Assembly: GCA_018223375.1 (NCBI GenBank) | Contig: JAGTTS010000001.1 | Span: 186,001-250,000, forward strand | Source of the DNA: Clostridiaceae bacterium Marseille-Q3526 | GTDB taxonomy: Bacteria > Bacillota > Clostridia > Lachnospirales > Lachnospiraceae | Direction of reading: 5' to 3' | DNA length: 64,000 nt | Shown: piece after piece, positions 25,939 through 34,208 of the stretch | Numbering within the stretch: the first letter of the stretch is position 1 | Layout of the letters: every line of letters starts with the position of its first letter | Translations under genes and position numbers: made by a program | Notes under the pieces: generated by a model | The model's input: only the letters and a program-made list of their open reading frames with translations | Told to the model about the DNA's origin: nothing | The model's database searches: none

Positions 25939-26883
25939 ATGGCACAACACGCAATTTTGCGATTTGAGAAGCACAAGGGCCACCCGGCGGGGCCGCTGGA
26001 AGCCCACCATGAACGGAAAAAGGAGCAGTACGCCAGCAACCCGGACATTGACACCAGCCGGAGCAAGTACAATTTCCACATCGTCAAGCCGGATGGCCGC
26101 TACTACCATTTCATTCAGAGCCGCATCGAGCAGGCCAGATGCCGCACCCGCAAGGACAGCACTCGGTTTGTGGACACGCTGATTACCGCCAGCCCGGAGT
26201 TTTTCAAGGGCAAGTCCCCAAAGGAGATAGCGGCCTACTTCCAGAGGGCGGCGGACTTCCTCATTGACCGGGTGGGCCGGGAGAACATCGTTTCGGCTAT
26301 GGTACACATGGATGAAAAAACGCCCCATCTGCACTTGGTCTTTGTGCCGCTGACAAAGGACAACCGCCTGTGCGCCAAAGAAATTATCGGCAACCGGGCC
26401 AATCTGACGAAGTGGCAGGACGATTTTCACGCCTGTATGGTGGAGCAGTACCCCGACCTGGAGCGTGGGGAAAGCGCCAGCAAGACGGGCCGGAAGCATA
26501 TCCCCACCCGGCTGTTCAAACAGGCGGTCAACCTCTCCAAACAGGCGAGGGCCATTGAAGCGGTTCTCTCCGGCATTACCCCGCTGAACGCCGGAAAGAA
26601 GAAAGAGGAAGCCCTCTCCATGCTGAAAAAGTGGTTTCCGCAGATGGAGAACTTCTCCGGGCAACTGAAAAAATACAAGGTCACAATCAATGACTTGTTA
26701 GCGGAAAATGAAAAGCTGGAAGTCAGGGCAAAGGCCAGCGAAAAAGGCAAGATGAATGACACGATGGAACGGGCGAAGTTAAAAAGCGAACTGGACGATA
26801 TGCGGCGGCTGGTTGACCGTATCCCGCCGGAGATTTTAGCGGAACTGAAACGGCAACAGCGGCAGCATGGAAAGGAAAGGTGA
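25939..26883 (+). CDS. MobV family relaxase (Pre/Mob, TnpZ-like)
   Basis: This protein nicks the transfer origin and leads the DNA strand during mobilization. The metal-binding motif HMDEKTPHLHL at residues 123-133 is the MobV signature, and the conserved N-terminus has the family's ILRFEKHK. A coiled coil fills the C-terminal third (about 215-300). The 314-residue length is on the short side for plasmids but normal for Tn4451-type elements. ATG follows AGGAG. The next small gene overlaps its end by 17 bp. Confidence 0.9.
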   Translation: MAQHAILRFEKHKGHPAGPLEAHHERKKEQYASNPDIDTSRSKYNFHIVKPDGRYYHFIQSRIEQARCRTRKDSTRFVDTLITASPEFFKGKSPKEIAAYFQRAADFLIDRVGRENIVSAMVHMDEKTPHLHLVFVPLTKDNRLCAKEIIGNRANLTKWQDDFHACMVEQYPDLERGESASKTGRKHIPTRLFKQAVNLSKQARAIEAVLSGITPLNAGKKKEEALSMLKKWFPQMENFSGQLKKYKVTINDLLAENEKLEVRAKASEKGKMNDTMERAKLKSELDDMRRLVDRIPPEILAELKRQQRQHGKER

Positions 26884-27079
26884 TCTTATAAGTAATATCA
26901 GATACAAAAAGGAAATCGAAATCGTGACTTTTCAGGGAAAGGAAATCACACTGGAAAATCTCTCCCCGGTGTTCACGCCGGAACAGGAAGCAGCCAAACG
27001 CCGGGAACTGGAACAGCAGCTTTATGAGGTGTTCCGCAAGTACGCCGACAAGCGGGAGAGTGAGGAAGCCGGGACATAA
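26867..27079 (+). CDS. Small conserved mobile-element protein of unknown function
   Basis: A 70-residue acidic/basic helical protein (ENLSPVFTPEQEAAKRREL, then QLYEVFRKYADKR). Such proteins commonly follow mob genes in these elements, but I cannot name a function. The ATG at 26867 lies inside the mob gene without a ribosome site. An AAAGG site stands 7 bp before an in-frame ATA at 26888, which may be the true start. Confidence 0.5.
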   Translation: MERKGDLISNIRYKKEIEIVTFQGKEITLENLSPVFTPEQEAAKRRELEQQLYEVFRKYADKRESEEAGT

Positions 27080-27173
27080 GGTTTTCCAAACCCATCATTG
27101 ATTTGCGGGGCTGCTGGCGGTATAATAGAACTGTCAGCAGCTCCGTTTCTTTTTTAAGAAAAGGAGCGACAAT

Positions 27174-28685
27174 ATGAACAATCGGATAGACGCAATCTAT
27201 GCAAGACAATCGGTAGACAAAAAGGACAGCATTTCCATTGAAAGCCAGATTGAATTTTGCAAATACGAGTTGAAAGGCGGTAACTGCAAGGAATACACAG
27301 ACAAAGGGTACAGCGGCAAGAACACAGACCGTCCGAAGTTTCAAGAACTGGTGCGGGACATCAAGCGGGGCTTGATTGCAAAGGTCGTGGTTTACAAGCT
27401 CGACCGTATCAGCCGTTCCATTCTGGACTTTGCCAACATGATGGAGCTGTTCCAGCAGTACAATGTGGAGTTTGTGTCCTCTACGGAAAAGTTTGATACC
27501 TCCACGCCGATGGGACGGGCCATGCTGAATATCTGTATCGTGTTCGCCCAGCTTGAACGGGAAACGATACAGAAGCGGGTAACGGACGCTTACTACTCCC
27601 GCAGTCAGCGGGGCTTTAAGATGGGCGGGAAAGCCCCTTACGGCTTCCATACGGAGCCTATCAAGATGGACGGTATCAACACAAAGAAGCTGGTGGTAAA
27701 CCCGGAGGAAGCGGCCAATATCCGGCTGATGTTTGAGATGTACGCCCAGCCCACAACTTCCTACGGGGACATTACCCGGTACTTTGCCGAACAGGGGATT
27801 TTGTTCCATGGCAAAGAGCTGATACGCCCCACGCTGGCGCAGATGTTACGCAATCCTGTCTATGTGCAGGCAGACCTTGATGTGTACGAATTTTTCAAAA
27901 GTCAAGGTACAGTCATTGTCAATGACGTTGCCGATTTTACGGGCATGAACGGCTGCTATCTGTATCAAGGGCGAGATGTAAAGGCCAGCAAGAAAAACGA
28001 CTTAAAAGACCAAATGCTGGTACTGGCTCCCCATGAGGGTATCGTCCCCTCCGACACCTGGCTGACCTGCCGCAAGAAGCTGATGAACAACATGAAAATC
28101 CAGTCTGCCCGGAAAGCCACCCACACATGGCTGGCAGGAAAAATCAAGTGCGGGAATTGCGGGTATGCTCTTATGAGTATCTACAATCCCTCCGGCAAAC
28201 AGTATCTCCGCTGCACGAAACGGCTGGACAATAAAAGCTGTCCTGGCTGTGGGAAAATCATCACTTCGGAACTGGAAGCGGTTGTTTATCAGCAGATGGT
28301 AAAGAAGCTGGCAAGCTACAAGACGCTGACAGGAAAAAAGAAAGCGGCAAAGGCAAACCCGAAAATCACCGCCCTGCAAGTGGAACTTGCCCATGTAGAC
28401 AGCGAGATTGAAAAGCTGGTGGACAGTCTGACGGGGGCAAACAATGTCCTGTTCTCCTATGTGAATGTGAAGATAGCGGAACTGGACGGGCGCAAGCAGG
28501 AACTTCTGGCAAGGATAGCGGAGTTGACTGTGGAGGCCATCAGCCCGGAACAGGTCAGCCAGATTTCCGGCTACCTCGATACCTGGGAGAATGTATCTTT
28601 TGATGACAAGCGGCGTGTGGTGGATTTGATGATCACCACCATAGCCGCCACAAGCGACAGCTTGAACATCACATGGAAAATCTGA
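27174..28685 (+). CDS. Large serine recombinase of the transposon (TnpX-like)
   Basis: This enzyme excises and inserts the transposon. The resolvase domain has the catalytic Ser13 in YARQSVDKKDS and the arginines in DRISRS (78, 81). The recombinase domain is seen at KAPYGFHTEP. A zinc ribbon CGNCGY...CPGCG lies near residues 325-365, followed by a coiled coil. The length of 503 residues is normal. ATG follows AAAAGGAGCG. The right terminal repeat begins 33 bp past the stop. Confidence 0.92.
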   Translation: MNNRIDAIYARQSVDKKDSISIESQIEFCKYELKGGNCKEYTDKGYSGKNTDRPKFQELVRDIKRGLIAKVVVYKLDRISRSILDFANMMELFQQYNVEFVSSTEKFDTSTPMGRAMLNICIVFAQLERETIQKRVTDAYYSRSQRGFKMGGKAPYGFHTEPIKMDGINTKKLVVNPEEAANIRLMFEMYAQPTTSYGDITRYFAEQGILFHGKELIRPTLAQMLRNPVYVQADLDVYEFFKSQGTVIVNDVADFTGMNGCYLYQGRDVKASKKNDLKDQMLVLAPHEGIVPSDTWLTCRKKLMNNMKIQSARKATHTWLAGKIKCGNCGYALMSIYNPSGKQYLRCTKRLDNKSCPGCGKIITSELEAVVYQQMVKKLASYKTLTGKKKAAKANPKITALQVELAHVDSEIEKLVDSLTGANNVLFSYVNVKIAELDGRKQELLARIAELTVEAISPEQVSQISGYLDTWENVSFDDKRRVVDLMITTIAATSDSLNITWKI

Positions 28686-28718
28686 CTGGCGGCACCCCTC
28701 CCGTCAGATACCTACCCT

Positions 28719-28737
28719 GTGTAGTCCCTTGTAAACT
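28719..28737 (-). repeat. Right terminal inverted repeat of the transposon
   Basis: Read on the minus strand as AGTTTACAAGGGACTACAC. It lies 33 bp after the recombinase stop. Confidence 0.75.
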
Positions 28738-28749
28738 GTACTTTGAGAT

Positions 28750-29195
28750 TTACTCAATCTCTTCCCACTCTATTGTGTATTCTTCCCCTATCTGTTCTCC
28801 GACATTTTTAACATATCCCTCTATGAGATTTTTGGCTCTCTCCTTAGCCTGGGCTAAAAGCGCGCTGTTCTTTTTCGCCGTCTCTTCCATGTTGTCCTGC
28901 GCCTCTGCCAGCGCAGCCGTTTCTTCCTCTTTTGTGATTTCAGTCAGAAATCCAGTGTCTGTCAGCGGTTCTCCCATAGAATCTTCGTCCAGGTCCACAA
29001 TTCCGCTGTACTCCGTCCATATTTTCTTATATCCCGTACCGAACCATTTAAATAATCCGCTTGCCTCTGTCTCCGCCTTCGCGACATTATGATAATAACA
29101 TTTTAAAGTAGCTAATTCGCATACAGAATTATTTCCGGAAAAATCGGCGTTACCGTTTTGTTCTCCTCATCAATCTCAAACTTAACGTCTTCCAT
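28750..29195 (-). pseudogene. Decayed DUF4230-like gene
   Basis: The minus strand reads MEDVKFEIDEENKTVTPIF up to a stop near 29112. In another frame it then reads SVCELATLKCYYHNV, KKIWTEYSGIVDL, DEDSMGEPLTDTGFL and a helical tail ending EWEEIE. From memory of DUF4230 proteins, the ELATL, YYHNV, EYSGIV and EDSMGEP stretches belong to one protein. The text between GIVDL and DEDSMGE, about 30 residues in relatives, is missing in frame. No upstream membrane anchor remains. It is non-functional and lies at the transposon's right edge. Confidence 0.5.
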
Positions 29196-29245
29196 TTGAA
29201 TTCCAAAATGCTTGCGTTTTCTAGCTACAATTATAAAGCAGAAAC

Positions 29246-29268
29246 GGAGTGGATAAAATCCACCCCGA
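29246..29268 (-). terminator. Terminator of the catabolic operon
   Basis: GTGGAT (29249-29254) and ATCCAC (29258-29263) with a 3-nt loop, flanked by complementary CC/GG bases. A T-rich stretch follows on the minus strand, 16 bp after the racemase stop. Confidence 0.6.
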
Positions 29269-29278
29269 AACTAAGCAC

Positions 29279-29941
29279 TTACCAAATCTCTCTTCTCAGC
29301 AATTCAAACAATGTCAGTAACCCCTCACATAAAACAGGATCCAAAACCGGAATTTCTACTGTCTTTTCGATGGAGGGAGCAATACGGATACTGGACATTC
29401 CTGTACAGCTAAGGGCAATCACATCGGCCCCCATCTCTTTCTGCGCAGCCGCTGCTTTCATGGTGGCTTCATATCCTCTGTCTGTCATCAAATCCAGGAC
29501 ATTTTCTACCCCATCTCCCTTTGCATTGTCTACAATCCGATCACCGAATATCCGCTGATATCCTGACGGTACATCTTCAGTAATCCCCAACACAGCCGGA
29601 TGACTGCCAAAAAACAGACTCAACGCTGCAGTACTGGATCCCGCTCCTATAACCGGAATCGGTACGGCCTGTCTTGCCTCCGGAACTCCCGGGTCACCGG
29701 CACAGCTGATAATAATAGCCTGACAGCCTTCCTTCCACAGTTTCACTGCAAGATTCACCACCTTAGGTACACCTACAGCGAATGTTTCATCGTCATGAAT
29801 TCCCTCCGGTTGATCCGGAATACATCGTGACACCACCTGGAACATAGGGAAATACGATTCTATCAGCTTTCCATGCAGCTGCAGCAATTCCTCGTCCCCT
29901 GTGGTCAGCACCCGAATCAGACCAACTTTATATGTTTTCAT
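29279..29941 (-). CDS. Asp/Glu/hydantoin racemase family protein
   Basis: A cofactor-independent racemase-like enzyme of 220 residues. The two catalytic cysteines are in ISCAGDPG (Cys80) and ALSCTGMSS (Cys179), at the spacing of hydantoin racemases. ATG follows AAGGAAC. It is the last gene of the operon with permease, C-N hydrolase, DUF917, AroM and M29-like genes. A hydantoin or amino-acid-like intermediate is therefore plausible as substrate, but not proven. Confidence 0.82.
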   Translation of the reverse strand: MKTYKVGLIRVLTTGDEELLQLHGKLIESYFPMFQVVSRCIPDQPEGIHDDETFAVGVPKVVNLAVKLWKEGCQAIIISCAGDPGVPEARQAVPIPVIGAGSSTAALSLFFGSHPAVLGITEDVPSGYQRIFGDRIVDNAKGDGVENVLDLMTDRGYEATMKAAAAQKEMGADVIALSCTGMSSIRIAPSIEKTVEIPVLDPVLCEGLLTLFELLRREIW

Positions 29942-30019
29942 ATTATATGTTCCTTCTCTCTTTGTTTCCTAAAAATAATTTCATGAGCAAAATACTCAGG
30001 CAGCAATTGGAATATCTCC

Positions 30020-30961
30020 TTAAATCTGGAAAACTCCATCTAACATAACTAGCTTGTCATCCAAATACAATGTGGGATTCTTAATAATTCCGTCCATATG
30101 GCAGTCTGCCTGATTATTTCCTCCAAATCCCACGTTAGTACCAAAGGCAATATGAACCGTTTGATAAGCTTTCTCATCCTCCAGAATAACGCCGCTCAGT
30201 CTGGCCGCATAGTTGGTTCCAATGCCCAGTTCACACAGAGTGGCATTGTTCCTATTTCTCAAGAGAATCTCCAGTTTCTCTGCTTCTTTTCCTTGGATGC
30301 TTTGAAGAACCCCGTCCTTCACTTTCACTTCCAAAGGCTGTTCTAATAAACCGATTCCAACCATAGATCCATCAATTACCATCGTACCATTTGCTCCTGT
30401 CTCTATCGGAGCTATGTAGGACTCTCCGGAAGGAAGATTTCCCGCCTGCCCCTTTTCTCGATAGACACCAGGGCTAGATACTCCACGCCGTCCCCGAAGA
30501 TCCAGCGTTAAAACATGTCCATCTTTCTCTATGCGGGCTGTATTGGCATTCGTCAATAAATCAGTCACCTGCTCTGTAAGTGCCATAACACAACTGTAAT
30601 CTGCAGTCATAGCACCCATGGCAAACATTTCCTCCGTGATTCCCGGCATTGTAGCAATCCTTGCTCCAGCTTCCGCTGCCTCAATTTTGGCTCGTGTATG
30701 CGTAATAGATGTTTTCATGGGGCAAATTACCACATCCGCCGCTTTCATGGCAGCTGCCACTACAGCGGGTGGTTCCTGACCAGACACCTCTCTAGCAGTC
30801 ATAGTCATTAACATAGCTTCTGCTTTCAAAAGTTTAGCCGCCTGATACAAGGCCTGACCAATGGCATACTTCTCATCATCGGTCACTATCAGTACATTCT
30901 CCCCTGGTTTGACATTCATGCAGTTTGTTAAAATATTTTTTCCAATTTCCGCCAGTTCCAT
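30020..30961 (-). CDS. M29 aminopeptidase / NicX-like protein
   Basis: A 313-residue protein that resembles the M29 (AmpS) peptidases and the related ring-cleaving dioxygenase NicX: NCMNVKPGENVLIVTDDEK at the N-terminus, RARIEAAEAGARIA-type text and HMDGIIKNPTLYLDD at the C-terminus. It is about 60-100 residues shorter than true M29 aminopeptidases. Position between AroM and a racemase in a catabolic operon favours a metabolic rather than proteolytic role. ATG has AAGGGGGGA upstream. Confidence 0.7.
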   Translation of the reverse strand: MELAEIGKNILTNCMNVKPGENVLIVTDDEKYAIGQALYQAAKLLKAEAMLMTMTAREVSGQEPPAVVAAAMKAADVVICPMKTSITHTRAKIEAAEAGARIATMPGITEEMFAMGAMTADYSCVMALTEQVTDLLTNANTARIEKDGHVLTLDLRGRRGVSSPGVYREKGQAGNLPSGESYIAPIETGANGTMVIDGSMVGIGLLEQPLEVKVKDGVLQSIQGKEAEKLEILLRNRNNATLCELGIGTNYAARLSGVILEDEKAYQTVHIAFGTNVGFGGNNQADCHMDGIIKNPTLYLDDKLVMLDGVFQI

Positions 30962-30974
30962 CGCATTTCCCCCC

Positions 30975-31652
30975 TTATGACAGCAGTTCCATCATAGCCC
31001 GGACTGCAAGTGTCCGGGACAAAATCACCCGTTTTCCAGACAATTTTTGAAATTGCTCTTTCATTCCGATATTATAGCCAATGCAGTCCATTACCACCAG
31101 ATCCACATCCATTTTCGCTGCAGCTCTAGCCGCCGCATCCAAATCATCCTGGCTTCCATAGGGAGAAGCCGGAATAATAATACTCTCCTTTACATACTGA
31201 TTCCATTTTTTCTCTGACTGAGCCACGTGCTGCGGTGTTGGAACTACTACAGCGATCTTTCCTCGATTAGACAAGGCTGGCACTAGCCCATTAAGCACCT
31301 TGCACGGAAAAATCAATGGCACTTTAGAATGAAATACAGCCGGAAAATCCCCCGTGCACAAAAACAGAATCAAATTTACGCCCTGCTTTTCCAGCCGATC
31401 GATACACTGCTGCAGCTGGGGCAGAATATGCCGTTCGGCAAACATAACCGAACTTCCGTCCCGAAGTCGCGAGATTAACGTATAATCCTCTGGTCCTGGT
31501 GCAAATGCCTGGATATCCTCCCGAGTGAGCCCATCTAATGCACCTGCCTGAATTAGTTCCACCTGCTCACCCATCAGCGGAAGCAATTCTTGAACCACAT
31601 CCGCCCTAGGTGACTGCCCAATGGTTATTGCTCCAACTTTCATCTTCACCAT
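30975..31652 (-). CDS. AroM family protein
   Basis: A 225-residue protein of the AroM family, whose biochemical role is not established. The N-terminal signature VGAITIGQSPRADVV and the Cys motifs LFLCTGDFP and VMDCIGYN recall the Asp/Glu racemase fold, with two Cys in equivalent places. ATG at 31652 has GGAGG 8 bp upstream; the longer in-frame start overlaps that site. It follows DUF917 after a hairpin and precedes the M29-like gene by 13 bp. It may be a second racemase or isomerase of the pathway. Confidence 0.82.
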   Translation of the reverse strand: MVKMKVGAITIGQSPRADVVQELLPLMGEQVELIQAGALDGLTREDIQAFAPGPEDYTLISRLRDGSSVMFAERHILPQLQQCIDRLEKQGVNLILFLCTGDFPAVFHSKVPLIFPCKVLNGLVPALSNRGKIAVVVPTPQHVAQSEKKWNQYVKESIIIPASPYGSQDDLDAAARAAAKMDVDLVVMDCIGYNIGMKEQFQKLSGKRVILSRTLAVRAMMELLS

Positions 31653-31687
31653 CTTAATTTCCTCCATCTTATACTTGTCCTATCTAT

Positions 31688-31725
31688 AAAGGCCTCGCTG
31701 CCAGTATTTTGGCGGCGGGGCCTTT
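31688..31725 (-). terminator. Intercistronic hairpin between DUF917 and AroM genes
   Basis: AAAGGCC (31688-31694) pairs with GGCCTTT (31719-31725), with further GC pairing inside. No long T-run follows, so partial termination or mRNA processing is more likely than a full stop. Confidence 0.5.
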
Positions 31726-31749
31726 CGCATAGATTCCCTTATCTCCTTA

Positions 31750-32835
31750 TCAGAATGACACACAATCCACAATAGGACGGTTGATGATCTTCTCTACGCC
31801 CGCCAATAAGTCCTTGTCAAACATGGGAGCCGCCAACTTCAGATGCTGATAACCCACATGAATGAGATAAACTTCTTGGCCCTGCTTCAAGTCAGATGTA
31901 GGCGTTGGCCGTCCAGTCTGGCTGTCAAATGTCATAATCAGATCAGGAAATGTGCCTCTGCGCTGTCCATCTGGTCCATCCACCGTCATGTACTCATTCC
32001 AGAAAGACATCTCATATCCACCAATCTTAACAATACCTACATCAAAGCCGCCTTCACTGCGCAGCTGATACTCCTCTACCGGACCGTGAGCCAATATCTC
32101 ACCGCCTAAAAATTTACAAACCTCCTGCACACCATTTTCTACCGACTTCTCTAATCCCTGTGAATAACGGCGTCCAGTCTCAATAGCCAGTGACAAGCCC
32201 CCCACAGCGCTGTTTTTTTGCAGGAATGAAGCCTTCACCGGGTTCCGAATTACAGCCACAAGACCTCCAGCCTCCACAGCAGCCGCCCGCACCAGTTTGG
32301 AACAATGATCAATAGAACCGGTAACTGTACATTCCACGTGTCGGCCCAATTCCTTTCTTCCTCCCACACAAGTCATGGTAGTAATATAATTGGGATCATG
32401 GTGAAGATTCAGGCTTCCCATTACTCCCGTAGGATGAGCACGGCCGTTGCAGGGAGCGTCTATCAGAGGGATTCCCAGCATGGATGCCTCTAGCCAGCCA
32501 TTGAACGTAGAACCGCCTCCGTTCTCATTAGTAACGATACCTCCTGGACGAATACCCGTGCTTTGAGTAAAGAGCTCCACGCAGCGCATCATATCTGCCG
32601 GGGAGACAAACTTCTCCTGTGCGGCAGGCGCTCCCACCATAGAGGCTGTGACAACCACGGTTTCCGGATCAATCTGATCCAACGGGGTTAATTCCAGCTG
32701 GCTGAACCGCACAGCCAGATCTCCGAACTCAGCTCCGGTCTTTGCCGAACCGCCTCCACCACCGCCAAGAATGGAGCCGCCAAGAGCCGCCCAGCGGACA
32801 TGTTCTTCTGTCAATTTCATTCCCATATGTTCCAT
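31750..32835 (-). CDS. DUF917 family protein
   Basis: A 361-residue soluble protein of the DUF917 family, often encoded beside hydantoinase-type and NCS1 genes. Typical features are the glycine-rich start ALGGSILGGGGGG, ENGGGSTFNGW, and a C-terminal beta-rich part with VGYQHLKLAAP. The start at 32835 is chosen for the AAGGA upstream and family alignment; an alternative in-frame ATG lies at 32862. It follows the permease gene. The function is unknown; a hydrolase or isomerase on the imported compound is possible. Confidence 0.78.
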   Translation of the reverse strand: MEHMGMKLTEEHVRWAALGGSILGGGGGGSAKTGAEFGDLAVRFSQLELTPLDQIDPETVVVTASMVGAPAAQEKFVSPADMMRCVELFTQSTGIRPGGIVTNENGGGSTFNGWLEASMLGIPLIDAPCNGRAHPTGVMGSLNLHHDPNYITTMTCVGGRKELGRHVECTVTGSIDHCSKLVRAAAVEAGGLVAVIRNPVKASFLQKNSAVGGLSLAIETGRRYSQGLEKSVENGVQEVCKFLGGEILAHGPVEEYQLRSEGGFDVGIVKIGGYEMSFWNEYMTVDGPDGQRRGTFPDLIMTFDSQTGRPTPTSDLKQGQEVYLIHVGYQHLKLAAPMFDKDLLAGVEKIINRPIVDCVSF

Positions 32836-32878
32836 AACCTTCTTCCTTTCTATATTCTGCATCAAGATGCTTCCACCC

Positions 32879-34192
32879 TTAATTCTTCTTATTTGCCACC
32901 AGATTAAACACCACATGCAGCACAACCGTAGCCACCATACCATTAATAGCCTGAATGCCCGGAGAGAAAATAGCAACTGCTACACCGCATCCCCAAGCCA
33001 GAACGGAAGGCCACTTGATAAGTGGAAGTTTGTCGTACGAAATGTCATTATAATTATAATTATGTTTTACTCCAAACAAAGGCAGTACCAAATAATCAGC
33101 CACCATAACTGCAGCCATTGGCGGGATTACAATACCAAGCCATGTCATATACGGCACAAAGTAATCCACCACACCACAGAAACCTAAAGCAATTCCGATA
33201 GCGCCCAGAACAATAGTTACAGTGCTCTTTTTCTTCACTTCAATAATGTTGCATGTCGCATTGGATGCGGAGTACAGGTTCTGCTGGTTAGTTGTCCATG
33301 CAGCTAAAGTAATAAGCACAGCACCAATGATTCCTGAACCAGTGGCCAATACGCCGATGTAATCGGATACTACTCCGAAATCCCATGTTTCCAGATGCAG
33401 AGCAGCTGCAATACCAGCAATCGGAAGCAGGAAATGACCAAAGAAAAGGCCAGCGATCCAAACGATAGAGATCTTTACGATATCCGTCTTTGCAAATCGA
33501 CCGCAGTCGGGAACGGTAGCCATTCCAGCTGCCCAGCTGCCAATAACTGTGGTCACGCCAGTAGCCATGGTTCCAATCTGACTTCCAGCAGGTCTATAAG
33601 AGAACAAAGAATCTACGCCAATCAATCTTACACAGTTAACCAATGCCAAAACAATAAATAGAAGCAATGGAATCGTAGCAAATGTGCTTAACTTCTCCAT
33701 TCCCTTAAATCCCTTAATCGCTGTAGATGCCATCATAATTCCGCCCAACACTGCCAGGATCGGTACGCTTATCGGAATATATTGAGACCAAATCTGCCCA
33801 AAGAAGCCCAACTGGGTGGCAAACCAACCCACGGAAGTCACACAGATAATCGCCGAAAAAATATAAGTTCCTATCCGACCTACAGTAAACCGAATCAATG
33901 ACATTGCTGCCAGTCCGGTTTTTGAACCGATATACACGGTCATAATCATAACCACCACTAGTATAATATCACCGATTGTCAGGGCAATGAGAGCATCTCG
34001 AAACTTCATGCTGGATCCCAACGCTGTACCTGTAGCCAGGTCTCCTACTACTACATTCCAACATAACCAGACGAAAAACATCTTAATCCATCCGTACCGC
34101 TTATTTTGAGGAACCGGAGTATAAATATAATCCTGCTCTTCCACGTTAGGCTCAGTTGTCACAGCATTCACATCATGTTTTTTATCACTCAT
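32879..34192 (-). CDS. NCS1 family permease (cytosine/allantoin/hydantoin type)
   Basis: A 437-residue importer with twelve membrane segments. NCS1 features are the N-terminal WIKMFFVWLCWNVVVGD region, the GSSMKFRDAL helix and the central NQQNLYSASNA stretch. The family takes up nucleobases, hydantoins and related vitamins with sodium or protons. ATG at 34192 has AAGGGAGAG upstream; an in-frame GTG further up is rejected. Its place directly after the C-N hydrolase gene indicates that it imports the substrate of this operon. Confidence 0.9.
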   Translation of the reverse strand: MSDKKHDVNAVTTEPNVEEQDYIYTPVPQNKRYGWIKMFFVWLCWNVVVGDLATGTALGSSMKFRDALIALTIGDIILVVVMIMTVYIGSKTGLAAMSLIRFTVGRIGTYIFSAIICVTSVGWFATQLGFFGQIWSQYIPISVPILAVLGGIMMASTAIKGFKGMEKLSTFATIPLLLFIVLALVNCVRLIGVDSLFSYRPAGSQIGTMATGVTTVIGSWAAGMATVPDCGRFAKTDIVKISIVWIAGLFFGHFLLPIAGIAAALHLETWDFGVVSDYIGVLATGSGIIGAVLITLAAWTTNQQNLYSASNATCNIIEVKKKSTVTIVLGAIGIALGFCGVVDYFVPYMTWLGIVIPPMAAVMVADYLVLPLFGVKHNYNYNDISYDKLPLIKWPSVLAWGCGVAVAIFSPGIQAINGMVATVVLHVVFNLVANKKN

Positions 34193-34208
34193 ATGGCTCT
34201 CCCTTCTT

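Larger units (their letters stand above)
21126..28737. mobile_element. Mobilizable serine-recombinase transposon (Tn4451-like), about 7.6 kb
   Basis: The unit is bounded by 19-bp inverted repeats, AGTTTACAAGGAACTACAC on the left and the complement of AGTTTACAAGGGACTACAC on the right (18 of 19 identical). Gene order is: structured non-coding DNA, Mef-like exporter with leader, XRE regulator, small unknown, Cys-rich VLP, RepA-like fragment, MobV relaxase, small unknown, large serine recombinase. A recombinase at one end and a Mob gene recall Tn4451. The left flank is a resolvase relic; the right flank is a decayed chromosomal gene. Confidence 0.75.
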
